Part shown: positions 1 through 8,292 of the stretch, piece after piece
Numbering within the stretch: position 1 is the stretch's first letter
How the letters are laid out: every line of letters starts with the position of its first letter
DNA from: Virgisporangium aliadipatigenens
GTDB lineage: Bacteria; Actinomycetota; Actinomycetes; Mycobacteriales; Micromonosporaceae
Direction: 5' to 3'
DNA: 64,000 nucleotides
NCBI RefSeq assembly: GCF_016863615.1
Contig: NZ_BOPF01000004.1
Location: forward strand, 372,001 to 436,000
Translations under genes and position numbers: made by a program
The notes under the pieces: generated by a model
Seen by the model: only the letters and a program-made list of their open reading frames with translations
Told to the model about the DNA's origin: nothing
Database searches by the model: none

Positions 1-822
1 CAACGGCACCGAACCGATCGTGAAGCGCATCGGGTTGCCGGCCGCGCTGTGCCCGGGGCCGAGGTCGGCCACGTAGCCCTCGCCCTCCGCGCGCAGGAAC
101 GACAGTTCCGTGGCGGACTCCTCGAGCCCCGCGAACCTGGCGAGTGACCGCAACGTCGCCTTGGGATCGGTGAGCAGCTCTTCGTACCGCACGCGGCGCA
201 CCTTCACGCCGAGCCGGCCGAGCAGGCTGAACGACGCGTTGTGCCCGTTCCACAGCAGCGCCGAACGGGCGGGCGTGTAGCGGGTCATCTGCTCGTCGGT
301 GTCGGACTCCGGCCGCGGCACCTTCTTCGTCCAGGAGTACGCCACGCCGCGGCTGTCCCGCACGACGTGGATCACCCGCAGGTCGATGTCCTCGATGTGG
401 CGCAGGCAGTAGGCGAGCGCGCTGTGCTTGGAGGAGTCGACCACGACCTGTGCGCCGCTGACCGCCGCGGCGGCCCGGTAGACCTTGCTGTAGTAGCCGC
501 TGTACTCGGCGAGCCCTTTCGGCTTGGGCCCGAACGCGAGTCGCGGGATGTGCCGGGTGCGCTCGGTCGAGGCGGCGAGGGTGGAGAGCCGGTCGGGATC
601 GATGTTCTCCCATCCGCCGAACGCCTCGACGCCCACCTTCTGCCAGAAGCCGCACTCGGAGAAGCGGTCCCCACAGCCACACCGTTCGTCGTGTCGCAGG
701 TCCCGTTGCCACAGGTGGACAACCTCACCGAGCGGACAGACTCCGGGTAGTTGGCCGAGCAGTCGTTCCATCAGTGTCGTCCCGCTGCGGCCTAAGCCGC
801 CCAGGAAGAGTACGCGTACCAC
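1..822 (-). CDS. PAPS-dependent sulfotransferase (3' end outside window)
   Basis: The protein should transfer a sulfonate group from PAPS to an acceptor, probably a carbohydrate of the adjoining exopolysaccharide locus. The first 274 codons are visible; the C-terminus runs off the window. The 5'-phosphosulfate loop GLGRSGTT is at residues 9-16, a Cys-rich patch of the Sulfotransfer_3 type (C48, C50, C57, then FW) follows, and the 3'-phosphate strand VIHVVRDSRG is near residue 155. The GTG start at 822 is fixed by AAGGAGGG at 826-833. It is divergent from the WecG-type gene with 57 bp between the two starts, so they may share control. The acceptor cannot be deduced from the sequence. Confidence 0.88.
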   Translation of the reverse strand, partial: MVRVLFLGGLGRSGTTLMERLLGQLPGVCPLGEVVHLWQRDLRHDERCGCGDRFSECGFWQKVGVEAFGGWENIDPDRLSTLAASTERTRHIPRLAFGPKPKGLAEYSGYYSKVYRAAAAVSGAQVVVDSSKHSALAYCLRHIEDIDLRVIHVVRDSRGVAYSWTKKVPRPESDTDEQMTRYTPARSALLWNGHNASFSLLGRLGVKVRRVRYEELLTDPKATLRSLARFAGLEESATELSFLRAEGEGYVADLGPGHSAAGNPMRFTIGSVPL

Positions 823-847
823 GGACCCTCCTTGTCTCGTTCTGGTT

Positions 848-883
848 ACATAACGAGGATTGCGGGGTTTAGAGACGTTATGT
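848..883. promoter_or_regulatory. Inverted repeat across the WecG-type start (possible operator)
   Basis: ACATAACG at 848-855 is perfectly inverted as CGTTATGT at 876-883, the latter containing the ATG of the WecG-type gene. This lies in the 57-bp divergent spacer with the sulfotransferase. A TTTAGA hexamer at 868-873 stands six bases before the ATG and could be a -10 for a leaderless transcript. An operator role is inference. Confidence 0.3.
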
Positions 884-3744
884 CGGAATTCACGAAGATC
901 ACGCTCGCAGGGTTGGACTTCGCCGCGTTATCCGAAACCGAGGTCGTGGACCGGGTACGCGCCGCGCTCGATCGGGGCGAAGGGGGCCGGATCGCCACGC
1001 CCAACGTGGACATCCTCCGCCAGGCGGCCCGAGATCCGCAGGTCCGCGCGGACCTCGACACCGCCGACCTGCTGGTGGCCGACGGGACGCCGCTCGTCTG
1101 GGCCTCCCGCCTCGCCCGTCAACCCCTGCCGGAACGCGTCACCGGATCGGGCCTCATCTGGTCCCTCTCGGCGGGGCTTGCCCTCGACGGCCGCTCCGTG
1201 TACCTGCTCGGCGGCGAACCCGGCCCCGTCGACGAGCGCTACTCCGGCGCCGAACGCGCGGCCGAGGTCCTCGTGGACCGCTTCCCCGGGCTGCGCATCG
1301 CCGGCCACGCCAGCCCGCCGCACGGCTTCGACCGCGACGAGGAGACGTTCCGCGCCATCCTCCAACGGGTGATCCTCGCGGAGCCGGACATGGTCTTCGT
1401 CGGGCTCGGCTTCCCCAAACAGGAACGCATCATCGGACTCTTACGGCCCGAACTACCCGCGACCTGGTTCCTCGGCTGCGGTGCCGCGATCAACTTCGTC
1501 GCCGGCGACCAGACCCGCGCTCCACTGTGGATGCAGCGCGGCGGGTTGGAGTGGGTGCACCGGCTCGCCAACGAGCCCACCCGGCTCGCCGGCCGCTACC
1601 TGTGCCGCGACGCGCCCTACGCGCTGCGGCTCCTCGCCACGGCGGCGGTTGCCGGGCGGGAGCCCGGTGCGCGGGAGGAGGCCGAGCCCGCTGTCGCCGC
1701 AACTCCGGCCGGTGCGGAGTCGGGGGCGTGGATCGACGAACTGGACGAGCGCTGGCCGATCGGCGCGCCGCCGGGGAAGGGGGCGCGGGACGCCGCGGGC
1801 CGGTCGGGTGACGGGTCCTCGGAGTGGTCTGCGGAGGAGTCCGAGAGCTGGGTCGACGCCGGGTCCGGGATCGGCGGCACGGGCGTGGCGTCCGCGCGTG
1901 CCGCGTGGTCTGCGGAGGAGCCCGAGAGCTGGGCCGACGCCGGGTCCGGGATCGGCGGCGAGGTGTCCGCGCTCGCCGCCCGGGCCGAGGATGAGCGTCT
2001 TCTGTCGGCGGGCGAGGGGGCCGAGGGGCGGCCTGCGGGCACCGGCGCCGGACGGTCTGCCGATGCGCCCGCGGTTCGGGTCGCCGGGCCGGAGGAACTC
2101 CGGGTGGGGAGTGGGCGCTCGGAGCGGTTGGCCGATGAGTCGGACGAGTGGGCCGAGGAGCGGTCCGGCGATGAAACGGGCACCCGGGCCGAGGCGCGGT
2201 CCGCGGCCGGGCGGTCGGTCTGGTCCCGGGACGATTCGTCGTCGGGCGATCGGCCTGCGGCCCGGGTGGACGTGACGTTCCGGGCCGGGCGTTCGGGCTG
2301 GTCGGCGGACCTGGGTTCGGTGCCTGAGGACGAGTACACGGACTGGGCGAAGGACGGGACCTTGGCGTCGTCGGACGATCGGCCCGAGGTTCGGGTGGAC
2401 GCGAGGTCCGGGGCGGGGCGTTCGGCCTGGTCCTCCGGAGTGGGTCCGGTGTCGGGGGAGGACGACGAGGACGGGTCCGGGGCCTGGAGGGAAGACGGAC
2501 CTTCGGCGTCGTCGGACGAAGAGTCCCGGTTGGATGTGAGGTCCCGGTCGGGGGGTTCGGCCTGGTCGGCGGGCGCCTATTCGACGTCGGGCGACGAGGA
2601 CGGGTTCGAGGCCTGGACGGAGGACGGCCCCACCGCGTGGTCCGGTGATCGGCCCGGCGCGCGGGTCGATGTGACCTTCCGGGCGGGGCGTTCGGCCTGG
2701 TCGACGGAGCCGGGTTCGGTGTCGGAGGGCGACGCCGGCGCCTGGGCGGAAAACGGACCCTCGGCATGGTCGGACGACGATCGCGGAGAGTCGGCCGAAT
2801 CCGCGGACGGGCCGACGGAGGCGCTGCTGCCGGACGGACGTAAGGCGTGGTCGGGCGACGGACCCACGGGGTGGTCGGAGGACGAGCCCGCGGAGATGGC
2901 CGAATCCGCGGACGGGCCGACGGAGGCACTGCTGCCGGACCGACTTGAGGCGTGGTCGGGCTACGGCCCCACGGTGTGGTCGGAGGACGGGCACCAGGAC
3001 CGGACCGAGCACGGATCCAAGGCCCGGCCGGAGCACGGACACAGGGCGTGGGCGGAAGACGAGTCCGACGACGACCGCCCGGAGGACGGACCCGGGGCCT
3101 GGGTGGAGGGCGAGCACGAGGCCTGGGCGGAGGAGGAGAGCCCCGGGACGTGGGCCGAGGGCGAGCGCCCGGCCTGGGCCGCGACTCCCAGCGCCGCCAA
3201 CCCCGTGGTCAGCCTGACCCCGGACCCCCTGCCCGCCTGGGCCGACGAGGACACCGTCATCCTCCCGTGGGTCCCGACGGCCATGAGTGGTACACCAGCC
3301 ACCTATCCCGAGCCGAATAGCGTGCCTGACGTACCACTCGCCCCGATCAAGGAGGCCGCGCCGGCTCGGGCCGAGACCGCCCGAGCCGAGCCCGCGCGGG
3401 CCGGGGCGGCGGCGCCAGTGGAGGCCGAGCAGCAAAACCAGAGGCAGAGCCAACGGGACCCGCGCGTCGTGGCCGCCCGCGAGAACGTCGAGGAACTCGC
3501 CGCCCGCAACTCCGCCCTGCCCAAGTTCCGGATCTCGATGTCCGCGGGTTTCGCGACCAACGACGACTTCGCGGCGGCGGGGGCGTTCGCGCCGGCGTCG
3601 GGTGCGGGTCTGCGCAAGCGGCAGGCCCCGAGCAGCGGACTGGCACTGCCCGCCGACGCGCCGCCGCCGTTCGTCCCCGCCGGGCCCGCGCCCCGCCGAC
3701 GCGCTCCGGGGGAACGTCCGAGGCCCCGCCCGCGCCCGCGCTGA
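880..3744 (+). CDS. WecG/TagA/CpsF-family glycosyltransferase with long acidic Trp-rich repeat tail
   Basis: Family members transfer a sugar (for example N-acetylmannosamine or its uronic acid) to a lipid-linked intermediate at the inner face of the membrane. Residues 1-255 hold the family landmarks: TPN at 40-42, the VADGTPLVW segment with Asp68 (catalytic Asp in TagA), PERVTG at 84-89, then VGLGFPKQE and GCGAAINF. The remaining ~700 residues are unlike the family, whose members are usually about 250 residues: acidic, low complexity, with loose ~45-50-residue repeats carrying WS.D or W.ED steps, ending in an Arg/Pro-rich basic tail. The 43-bp segments at 2793-2835 and 2898-2940 differ by one base. 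ATG 880 is preferred to the in-frame ATG at 832, which lies too close to the divergent gene. No clear Shine-Dalgarno is seen. Confidence 0.85.
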   Translation: MSEFTKITLAGLDFAALSETEVVDRVRAALDRGEGGRIATPNVDILRQAARDPQVRADLDTADLLVADGTPLVWASRLARQPLPERVTGSGLIWSLSAGLALDGRSVYLLGGEPGPVDERYSGAERAAEVLVDRFPGLRIAGHASPPHGFDRDEETFRAILQRVILAEPDMVFVGLGFPKQERIIGLLRPELPATWFLGCGAAINFVAGDQTRAPLWMQRGGLEWVHRLANEPTRLAGRYLCRDAPYALRLLATAAVAGREPGAREEAEPAVAATPAGAESGAWIDELDERWPIGAPPGKGARDAAGRSGDGSSEWSAEESESWVDAGSGIGGTGVASARAAWSAEEPESWADAGSGIGGEVSALAARAEDERLLSAGEGAEGRPAGTGAGRSADAPAVRVAGPEELRVGSGRSERLADESDEWAEERSGDETGTRAEARSAAGRSVWSRDDSSSGDRPAARVDVTFRAGRSGWSADLGSVPEDEYTDWAKDGTLASSDDRPEVRVDARSGAGRSAWSSGVGPVSGEDDEDGSGAWREDGPSASSDEESRLDVRSRSGGSAWSAGAYSTSGDEDGFEAWTEDGPTAWSGDRPGARVDVTFRAGRSAWSTEPGSVSEGDAGAWAENGPSAWSDDDRGESAESADGPTEALLPDGRKAWSGDGPTGWSEDEPAEMAESADGPTEALLPDRLEAWSGYGPTVWSEDGHQDRTEHGSKARPEHGHRAWAEDESDDDRPEDGPGAWVEGEHEAWAEEESPGTWAEGERPAWAATPSAANPVVSLTPDPLPAWADEDTVILPWVPTAMSGTPATYPEPNSVPDVPLAPIKEAAPARAETARAEPARAGAAAPVEAEQQNQRQSQRDPRVVAARENVEELAARNSALPKFRISMSAGFATNDDFAAAGAFAPASGAGLRKRQAPSSGLALPADAPPPFVPAGPAPRRRAPGERPRPRPRPR
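2793..2940 (+). repeat. 43-bp direct repeat pair inside the glycosyltransferase tail
   Basis: The segments 2793-2835 and 2898-2940 match at 42 of 43 positions and are 105 bp (35 codons) apart, in the same frame. They encode AESADGPTEALLPD twice, and show recent duplication in the repeat tail. Confidence 0.85.
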
Positions 3745-3753
3745 AACGAAGAA

Positions 3754-3782
3754 GGGGCCGTGTCCACAGTGGACACGGCCCC
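3754..3782. terminator. Bidirectional terminator between convergent genes
   Basis: A perfect 13-bp stem starting GGGGCCGTG, with a three-base loop, sits 10 bp after the WecG-type stop and 13 bp from the stop of the opposing methyltransferase. The stem centre is the CCACAGTGG palindrome that recurs through the window. No T-tract follows, as is common in high-GC actinobacteria. Confidence 0.75.
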
Positions 3783-3794
3783 TACCTACGGAGC

Positions 3795-4535
3795 TCAGCG
3801 GCGCCGCGCCACGTACAGGACGTCGGTGCCCCAGCGCCACAGGCCGGGCACCCGTGCGGTCACGTCGTCGACAACCCGTGCCGCCGGCCGGCTCCAGCCC
3901 CGCCGGTACGCCCCGTCCGGGCTGAGCGCGAAGGCCCGCGCGTCGACCAGGTCGAAGCCGTGCGCGTCGAGGTGTTCGACGACCTCGGTGTGGGCCAGTT
4001 CGGAGAACCACGCCTTGCCGGCGTGCCGCCGCGCCGCGAGATGGCGCAGGGATTGACGGTTGCCGTGGTTCTCGATGACGAGCAGGCCCGCGTCGGGGTC
4101 GGGCAACGCCTTTGCCGCGAAGGCGATTCCCCGGTCCCGCACCTCCGGGGGAACGTTCAACAGGAAGCGGAACATCGTCACGAGCGCGGGACCGTCCACT
4201 GTGGCCGGTGCCGGCACGGGGCCGTTCTCGGCGACGGTGTGCAGTGTCGCGTAGACCCCCGCTTCACGCGCACTGTCCAGCATCGCCTCGGAGGTGTCGT
4301 AGCCGTGGCACTCGCGCACCAGCCCGTGCAGGAGCCGGATGGCGCGCCCGGTGCCGCAGGCGAAGTCGTGCTGCACCGGGCGCCGGCCCTTGAACGACTC
4401 GTGCACCAGCCCCCGCAGGAACGCCCGCTGGCGCGCGTTGACGTGGGTGGAGTAGCTCTCCGGTGCGTACACGACGTCGGTGTACTTGGCGACGGCGTCG
4501 ACGTTCTGGAAGACCTGGGCATAATCTGCCCTCAT
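3795..4535 (-). CDS. Class I SAM-dependent methyltransferase
   Basis: The 246-residue protein carries SAM motif I as DFACGTG at residues 57-63 and the acidic strand GYDTSEAMLDSAR at 78-90, followed by a LVTMFRFLLN strand near motif III. It is the last gene of the leftward EPS operon and its ATG overlaps the flippase stop by four bases (ATGA), so it is translationally coupled. A role in O-methylating the polysaccharide or its lipid-linked precursor follows from context only. It ends at the 3754-3782 hairpin. Confidence 0.85.
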   Translation of the reverse strand: MRADYAQVFQNVDAVAKYTDVVYAPESYSTHVNARQRAFLRGLVHESFKGRRPVQHDFACGTGRAIRLLHGLVRECHGYDTSEAMLDSAREAGVYATLHTVAENGPVPAPATVDGPALVTMFRFLLNVPPEVRDRGIAFAAKALPDPDAGLLVIENHGNRQSLRHLAARRHAGKAWFSELAHTEVVEHLDAHGFDLVDARAFALSPDGAYRRGWSRPAARVVDDVTARVPGLWRWGTDVLYVARRR

Positions 4536-6097
4536 CGGCGAACTCCCTTCAACAGGTGCAATGTGAGCGGCCGGCGCAGGAGGTATGCGCCGATCCCGAG
4601 GCAGCCGAGCCCGGCGACGCTGACGGCCGCGACTACCACGGGACCCGCCCCGAGAAGGTCGGCGACCAACGGGGGAACGCCACATGTACATGCTGTCAGG
4701 AGAAAGGCACACCGCGTGGCCGACCCGAACGGGTGCAGCCCCAACAGGTGACGGATCTGCGCCAACGGCACAAGGTTGTTCACGAGTACGGCGGATGCGA
4801 GGCCCGCGGCGGCGCCGGTCGCCCCGAAGCGCGGCACCAGCGCGAAGTCGACGACGATCATGGTGCCCAGGGCGAGCAGCACGTTGGTGAGGTTCCACCG
4901 GGTGCGGCCGGCCATCGACAGCACCATGTCGACGGTGCCGCAGGCCGTGGCGACGAGCATGGCGCCGGCGAGCAGCCACACGACCGGCCGTCCGTCCACA
5001 TAGGACGGGCCGAACAGGGCGAGGTAGGCGCCCGCGTTCGCCGCGACGAGCAGGTGGATGGGCCACGTGCACAAAACCAGCCAGGCGGTCGCGTGCTGGT
5101 ACAGCTGGCGCGCGCCGGGCAGGTCGTGCACGGCGAGGCGTTCGGCCAGCCGGGGCTGAACGGCCTGTGCCAGCCCGCTGTTGACGATCTGCCCGAGCAC
5201 CACGTACCGGCCGGCGACGGCGTACATGGCGGCGGCGGGGAGGCTGCCCCACGCGGCGACGAGGAGCACGTCGACCCGCTGCAGGGCGAGCTGCGCCACG
5301 CTGGCGACGGCACGCGGCGCGGTGAACGCCCAGTACCGGCCGGCCGTGAAGACGTGCGCACCCGCGGGGGAGGTGTCGGCGCGGTGCACGCGGGCCAGCG
5401 CGTAGCCGGCGAGCAGCGCGGCGGGCACGTACGGGGCGGCCCACGCGGCGGCGAACACGGACGTTCCACTGTGGACGGAGAGGGTCAGCCCGCCGAGCAC
5501 GAGGAGCTGGAGGGTGGGCCGCAGCAGCCGGTCCAGCATGACGGTGGGCCGCAGCGCCCGATAGCCACGCGTCGCGGCCAGCAGCGTGTCCGTCAGAACG
5601 GCGAACGGCAGGAACACGGCCATGACGCGCAGCGGCCCCGCGACGTCGTGCGGCGCGTGGCCGGCGGCGATCCCGAGCACCGCCGATCCGGCGACCGACA
5701 GCACCGCCACCGGCGACAGTCCGCAGTGGAGGCAGCGGAGCAGCTCCTGCCGGGCGCCGAGCGTGCGCAGCCGGGCCGGCCAGTACACCAGCGACGTCTG
5801 CGAACCGAGCTTCGCCACGGCGACCGCGAGCGTGAACGACGCGACGGCGGTGAAGAACGCGCCGACCCGGGCCTGGTCGCCGATGCCCCACGTGGCGAGC
5901 CACGTGGCGCCGAATCCGGCCGCCCCGGCGACCCCGGCCCCGACGAGGTTGACCAGACCGCCGCGGGCGGCCCCGCGTAGGGCGTCCGGGTCGGACTTGC
6001 CGACCGCGGGACCGGCCGGCGAAGGCACCGGCGGGGCGGCCCCCGAGGGTGCCGGCCGGGGCGCGGGCGGTGCGCCGCCCGGCGTTACAACCGCCAT
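4532..6097 (-). CDS. Polysaccharide flippase-like membrane protein (Wzx/MATE superfamily)
   Basis: A 521-residue polytopic membrane protein with about 12-14 hydrophobic segments after a ~45-residue Pro/Ala-rich cytoplasmic N-terminus. The pattern of paired helices, and the position beside a glycosyltransferase, a ligase-type protein and a Wzz-like protein, fit export of lipid-linked oligosaccharide repeat units across the cytoplasmic membrane. The ATG at 6097 overlaps the 3' end of the upstream sulfotransferase gene by 13 bp, and the stop overlaps the methyltransferase start (ATGA). The family call rests on topology and context; no short signature motif exists. Confidence 0.75.
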   Translation of the reverse strand: MAVVTPGGAPPAPRPAPSGAAPPVPSPAGPAVGKSDPDALRGAARGGLVNLVGAGVAGAAGFGATWLATWGIGDQARVGAFFTAVASFTLAVAVAKLGSQTSLVYWPARLRTLGARQELLRCLHCGLSPVAVLSVAGSAVLGIAAGHAPHDVAGPLRVMAVFLPFAVLTDTLLAATRGYRALRPTVMLDRLLRPTLQLLVLGGLTLSVHSGTSVFAAAWAAPYVPAALLAGYALARVHRADTSPAGAHVFTAGRYWAFTAPRAVASVAQLALQRVDVLLVAAWGSLPAAAMYAVAGRYVVLGQIVNSGLAQAVQPRLAERLAVHDLPGARQLYQHATAWLVLCTWPIHLLVAANAGAYLALFGPSYVDGRPVVWLLAGAMLVATACGTVDMVLSMAGRTRWNLTNVLLALGTMIVVDFALVPRFGATGAAAGLASAVLVNNLVPLAQIRHLLGLHPFGSATRCAFLLTACTCGVPPLVADLLGAGPVVVAAVSVAGLGCLGIGAYLLRRPLTLHLLKGVRR

Positions 6098-6966
6098 GAC
6101 GGCGTGCGCCCCAGCCACTGCCCCAGTTCGGCGTCGAACGGCGCGAAGTGTGCCGTCAGCTCCGCCCGCAACTCGTCGCGCATGGGTGCGCGGGGCCGGG
6201 CGTTGTGCTGTTCGAACAGGGGGTAGGGGCTCTGCAGTTCGTCCGGGTAGGGCAGGCCGAGGAAGTCCAGCACCCCGTCGTAGACCGGCTTCGGATCGGC
6301 GAAGAACGCGGCGCTGTCCACCACGTGGATCCGGTCCCGCCCCACGTAACGCGCCATGCGCCGCAGGTACCGCACGTACTCGCCGCGGGCCCGGTAGGCG
6401 TGGTGCTGGTGGGCGAAGCTGTAGTGGTGCGGGTCGTCGCGCATGCGTTCGCTGACGCCGCGCAGCCGGGCCGGTTCGAGGGCGAGCGCCTTGGCGAAGT
6501 CGACCTGGGACTCGAAGCCGCGCGCCACCTCGTGCGCGTGGTGCGAGTAGGCCCGTTCGACCGGGTCCCGGACGAGCACGACGAGCTTGACGTCGGGCAG
6601 GTCGGTGGCGATCCGCCCGATCGCGTGCGGGTGGTACATGTAGTACGGGCTCGACTCGAACGTGTGCACCCGCACGCTGTGCCGGCGTTCGAGCTTGGCG
6701 GCCTGGCGCTGGCTCGGGAAGTGCGCCTGGTACCAGCGGAACCCGCGGGTGTAGCCGACGTCGAAGTAGTGCACACCCTTGTGCAGCACCGCTTTGAGGA
6801 TCGTCGGGTGCGCCGCGAGCGCCCGGTACATGGAGGTGGTGCCGCAGCGCTGCCCGCCGCAGATGAGGAACGACGGGAGGATCCGCCGGGCGGCCGTCAG
6901 CTTGCCGTAGCCCCGGGATCCTATGTGGACGATCCGTTTGACCGGAGCGGGAACGTTCGACTTCAT
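6085..6966 (-). CDS. Sulfotransferase, NDST/Sulfotransfer_1 type
   Basis: The 293-residue protein has the PAPS 5'-phosphosulfate loop GGQRCGTTSMY at residues 37-47, then HKGVHYFD at 62-69 (matching the KE.HFFD element of heparan-type sulfotransferases), a WYQAHFP segment, and the 3'-phosphate-binding strand VLVRDPVERAYSHH near residue 130. It should sulfonate a sugar hydroxyl or amine using PAPS. The ATG overlaps the upstream kinase stop (ATGA at 6963-6966). With the sulfotransferase at 1-822 and the APS kinase at 11.7-13.3 kb it implies a sulfated surface glycan. Confidence 0.88.
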   Translation of the reverse strand: MKSNVPAPVKRIVHIGSRGYGKLTAARRILPSFLICGGQRCGTTSMYRALAAHPTILKAVLHKGVHYFDVGYTRGFRWYQAHFPSQRQAAKLERRHSVRVHTFESSPYYMYHPHAIGRIATDLPDVKLVVLVRDPVERAYSHHAHEVARGFESQVDFAKALALEPARLRGVSERMRDDPHHYSFAHQHHAYRARGEYVRYLRRMARYVGRDRIHVVDSAAFFADPKPVYDGVLDFLGLPYPDELQSPYPLFEQHNARPRAPMRDELRAELTAHFAPFDAELGQWLGRTPSWRL

Positions 6967-8171
6967 AGATCCTCCACAGTGGACAGCAGCACGGGCAGCA
7001 ACCAGCGGCCGAGCACACCGAGGCGCGCGCCCGCCTCGGCCTGCCGGTCCGCCAGGTACCGCGCGGCCAGGTCGATCAGGTACAGCAGGGCGGTGAGGCG
7101 CACGGCGGACGGCGCCGTCACGCCGAACGGCGCGAGGAGAGAAGAGGCCGCGAGCAGCGTCTGCCGCACGGCCGCCGTCCCGTCGGACTGGGTGCTGATG
7201 CGCTGCTGCAGGTCGTAGTGCAGCGCGTCGAACCCCATCGGCACGCCGGTGGTGAACCGTTCCCAGTCCCACACGAGCAGTTCGCCGGCGACGGGTCGCA
7301 TGTTCCACGGCGCCCAGTCGCCGTGCCAGGAGCCGAACTCCAGCCCGACGTCCCCGGCGGCGGTGCCGATCCGGCGTGCGGCGCGGCTGAGCTGGTGCCC
7401 CTCGGGATGTTCGGTGACGGCCGCCAGCCGGGTGCCGAGCGTGGCCCAGTAGGCGCTGCCGGCGAGGCGCGCCCGGGTGATGCCGCAGGAGAGGGCGACC
7501 TCCCGCATGGCCTCGGCGCAGCCGTCGGACGCGAGGGCGACGCGCGGTTCCCAGACCGGCAGCGCGCATTGGACGAGCACCTCGTGCCTGCGCCAGGTGC
7601 CGGTGTGCAGCAGGTCCGGAACTCGCACCGCGCGCAGCGTGGTGGCGCCGAGCGTGCGCAGCGCGGCCGCCTCGTCGCGGACCAGCCGGCGGGTCAGCTC
7701 GTTGGTGCCGAGCTTCACGAACGCCAGCGTGGTCCCGTCGGCGGCGAGCACCTGCACGATGGGCTTGCGGTTGGCCCGCGCCGGTCCGATGTGGACACTC
7801 AGGTACAGGTCGGTGCCGAGCACCTGCCGCAGGTACGTCTCGATGGTGTCGGTGCCGTTGTTCGCCCGCACGCGGTCGCGCAGCAGCGCGCTCGACGCGC
7901 CGGAACGCAGGGCCATGACGACCGCGTCGCGCTTGACGCGGGCCAGCCGGGACTGCGGTTCGGCGTAGCGGGCCACGGCGGCGGCGGCGATGCGCCGATC
8001 GGCGGAGGGCACGAGCAGCCGGGGCCGCCGCCGGTCCGGGATCATCAGGAACTCCGTGCCGCCGCCCGGATCCGCGCCCGGGTACAGCAGGTCCAGCACC
8101 TCCCGCACGTAGGCGGCGCGCAGGTTGGCGTCGGCCGACGACAGGCTCGCGGGTGCGGTCCTGACCGGCAT
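6963..8171 (-). CDS. Aminoglycoside-phosphotransferase-fold protein of the EPS locus
   Basis: The C-terminal half shows the APH/choline-kinase catalytic loop WHGDWAPWN (HGD....N) near residues 281-290 and a following metal-binding strand LVWDWERF. An FVKLGTNE strand upstream can serve as the ATP-anchoring lysine. Length 402 residues. Such kinases phosphorylate small molecules or sugars; here a glycan or precursor is the likely substrate, but this is inference. The start is placed at ATG 8171 with GGGGGCGGAG upstream. The frame stays open to an ATG at 8300, but that extension merely reads through a dispersed junction repeat. Confidence 0.7.
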   Translation of the reverse strand: MPVRTAPASLSSADANLRAAYVREVLDLLYPGADPGGGTEFLMIPDRRRPRLLVPSADRRIAAAAVARYAEPQSRLARVKRDAVVMALRSGASSALLRDRVRANNGTDTIETYLRQVLGTDLYLSVHIGPARANRKPIVQVLAADGTTLAFVKLGTNELTRRLVRDEAAALRTLGATTLRAVRVPDLLHTGTWRRHEVLVQCALPVWEPRVALASDGCAEAMREVALSCGITRARLAGSAYWATLGTRLAAVTEHPEGHQLSRAARRIGTAAGDVGLEFGSWHGDWAPWNMRPVAGELLVWDWERFTTGVPMGFDALHYDLQQRISTQSDGTAAVRQTLLAASSLLAPFGVTAPSAVRLTALLYLIDLAARYLADRQAEAGARLGVLGRWLLPVLLSTVEDL

Positions 8172-8209
8172 TAGCTCCGCCCCCCGCCCAGGCTCGTGGC
8201 GCCGCTCCG

Positions 8210-8277
8210 GGCGTCGCCTTCCCTCGTCGCTCTGGTCGCTGCGCTCCCGACGCTCCTCGGTCCAGGCGACACCGCGC
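8210..8277 (-). repeat. Operon-junction repeat, copy A
   Basis: On the minus strand this 68-bp stretch reads GGTGTCGCCTGGAC, then a purine-rich GAGGAGCG...GGGAGCG block, then GACGAGGGAAGGCG. It matches copies at 40865-40932 and 43939-44007 over its full length and 42532-42567 over its second half. It lies in the spacer between the ligase stop (8293) and the kinase start (8171). Copies A and B are open in the same frame, each giving GVAWTEE followed by RERSD. Confidence 0.85.
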
Positions 8278-8292
8278 CACCACGATGCGGGC

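Noticed and set aside
1453-4011. 852-residue minus-strand open frame antisense to the WecG-type gene
   Set aside because: Pure Arg/Pro/Gly text with no domain; it is the complement of a high-GC repeat gene, and the plus-strand frame has the recognisable glycosyltransferase.
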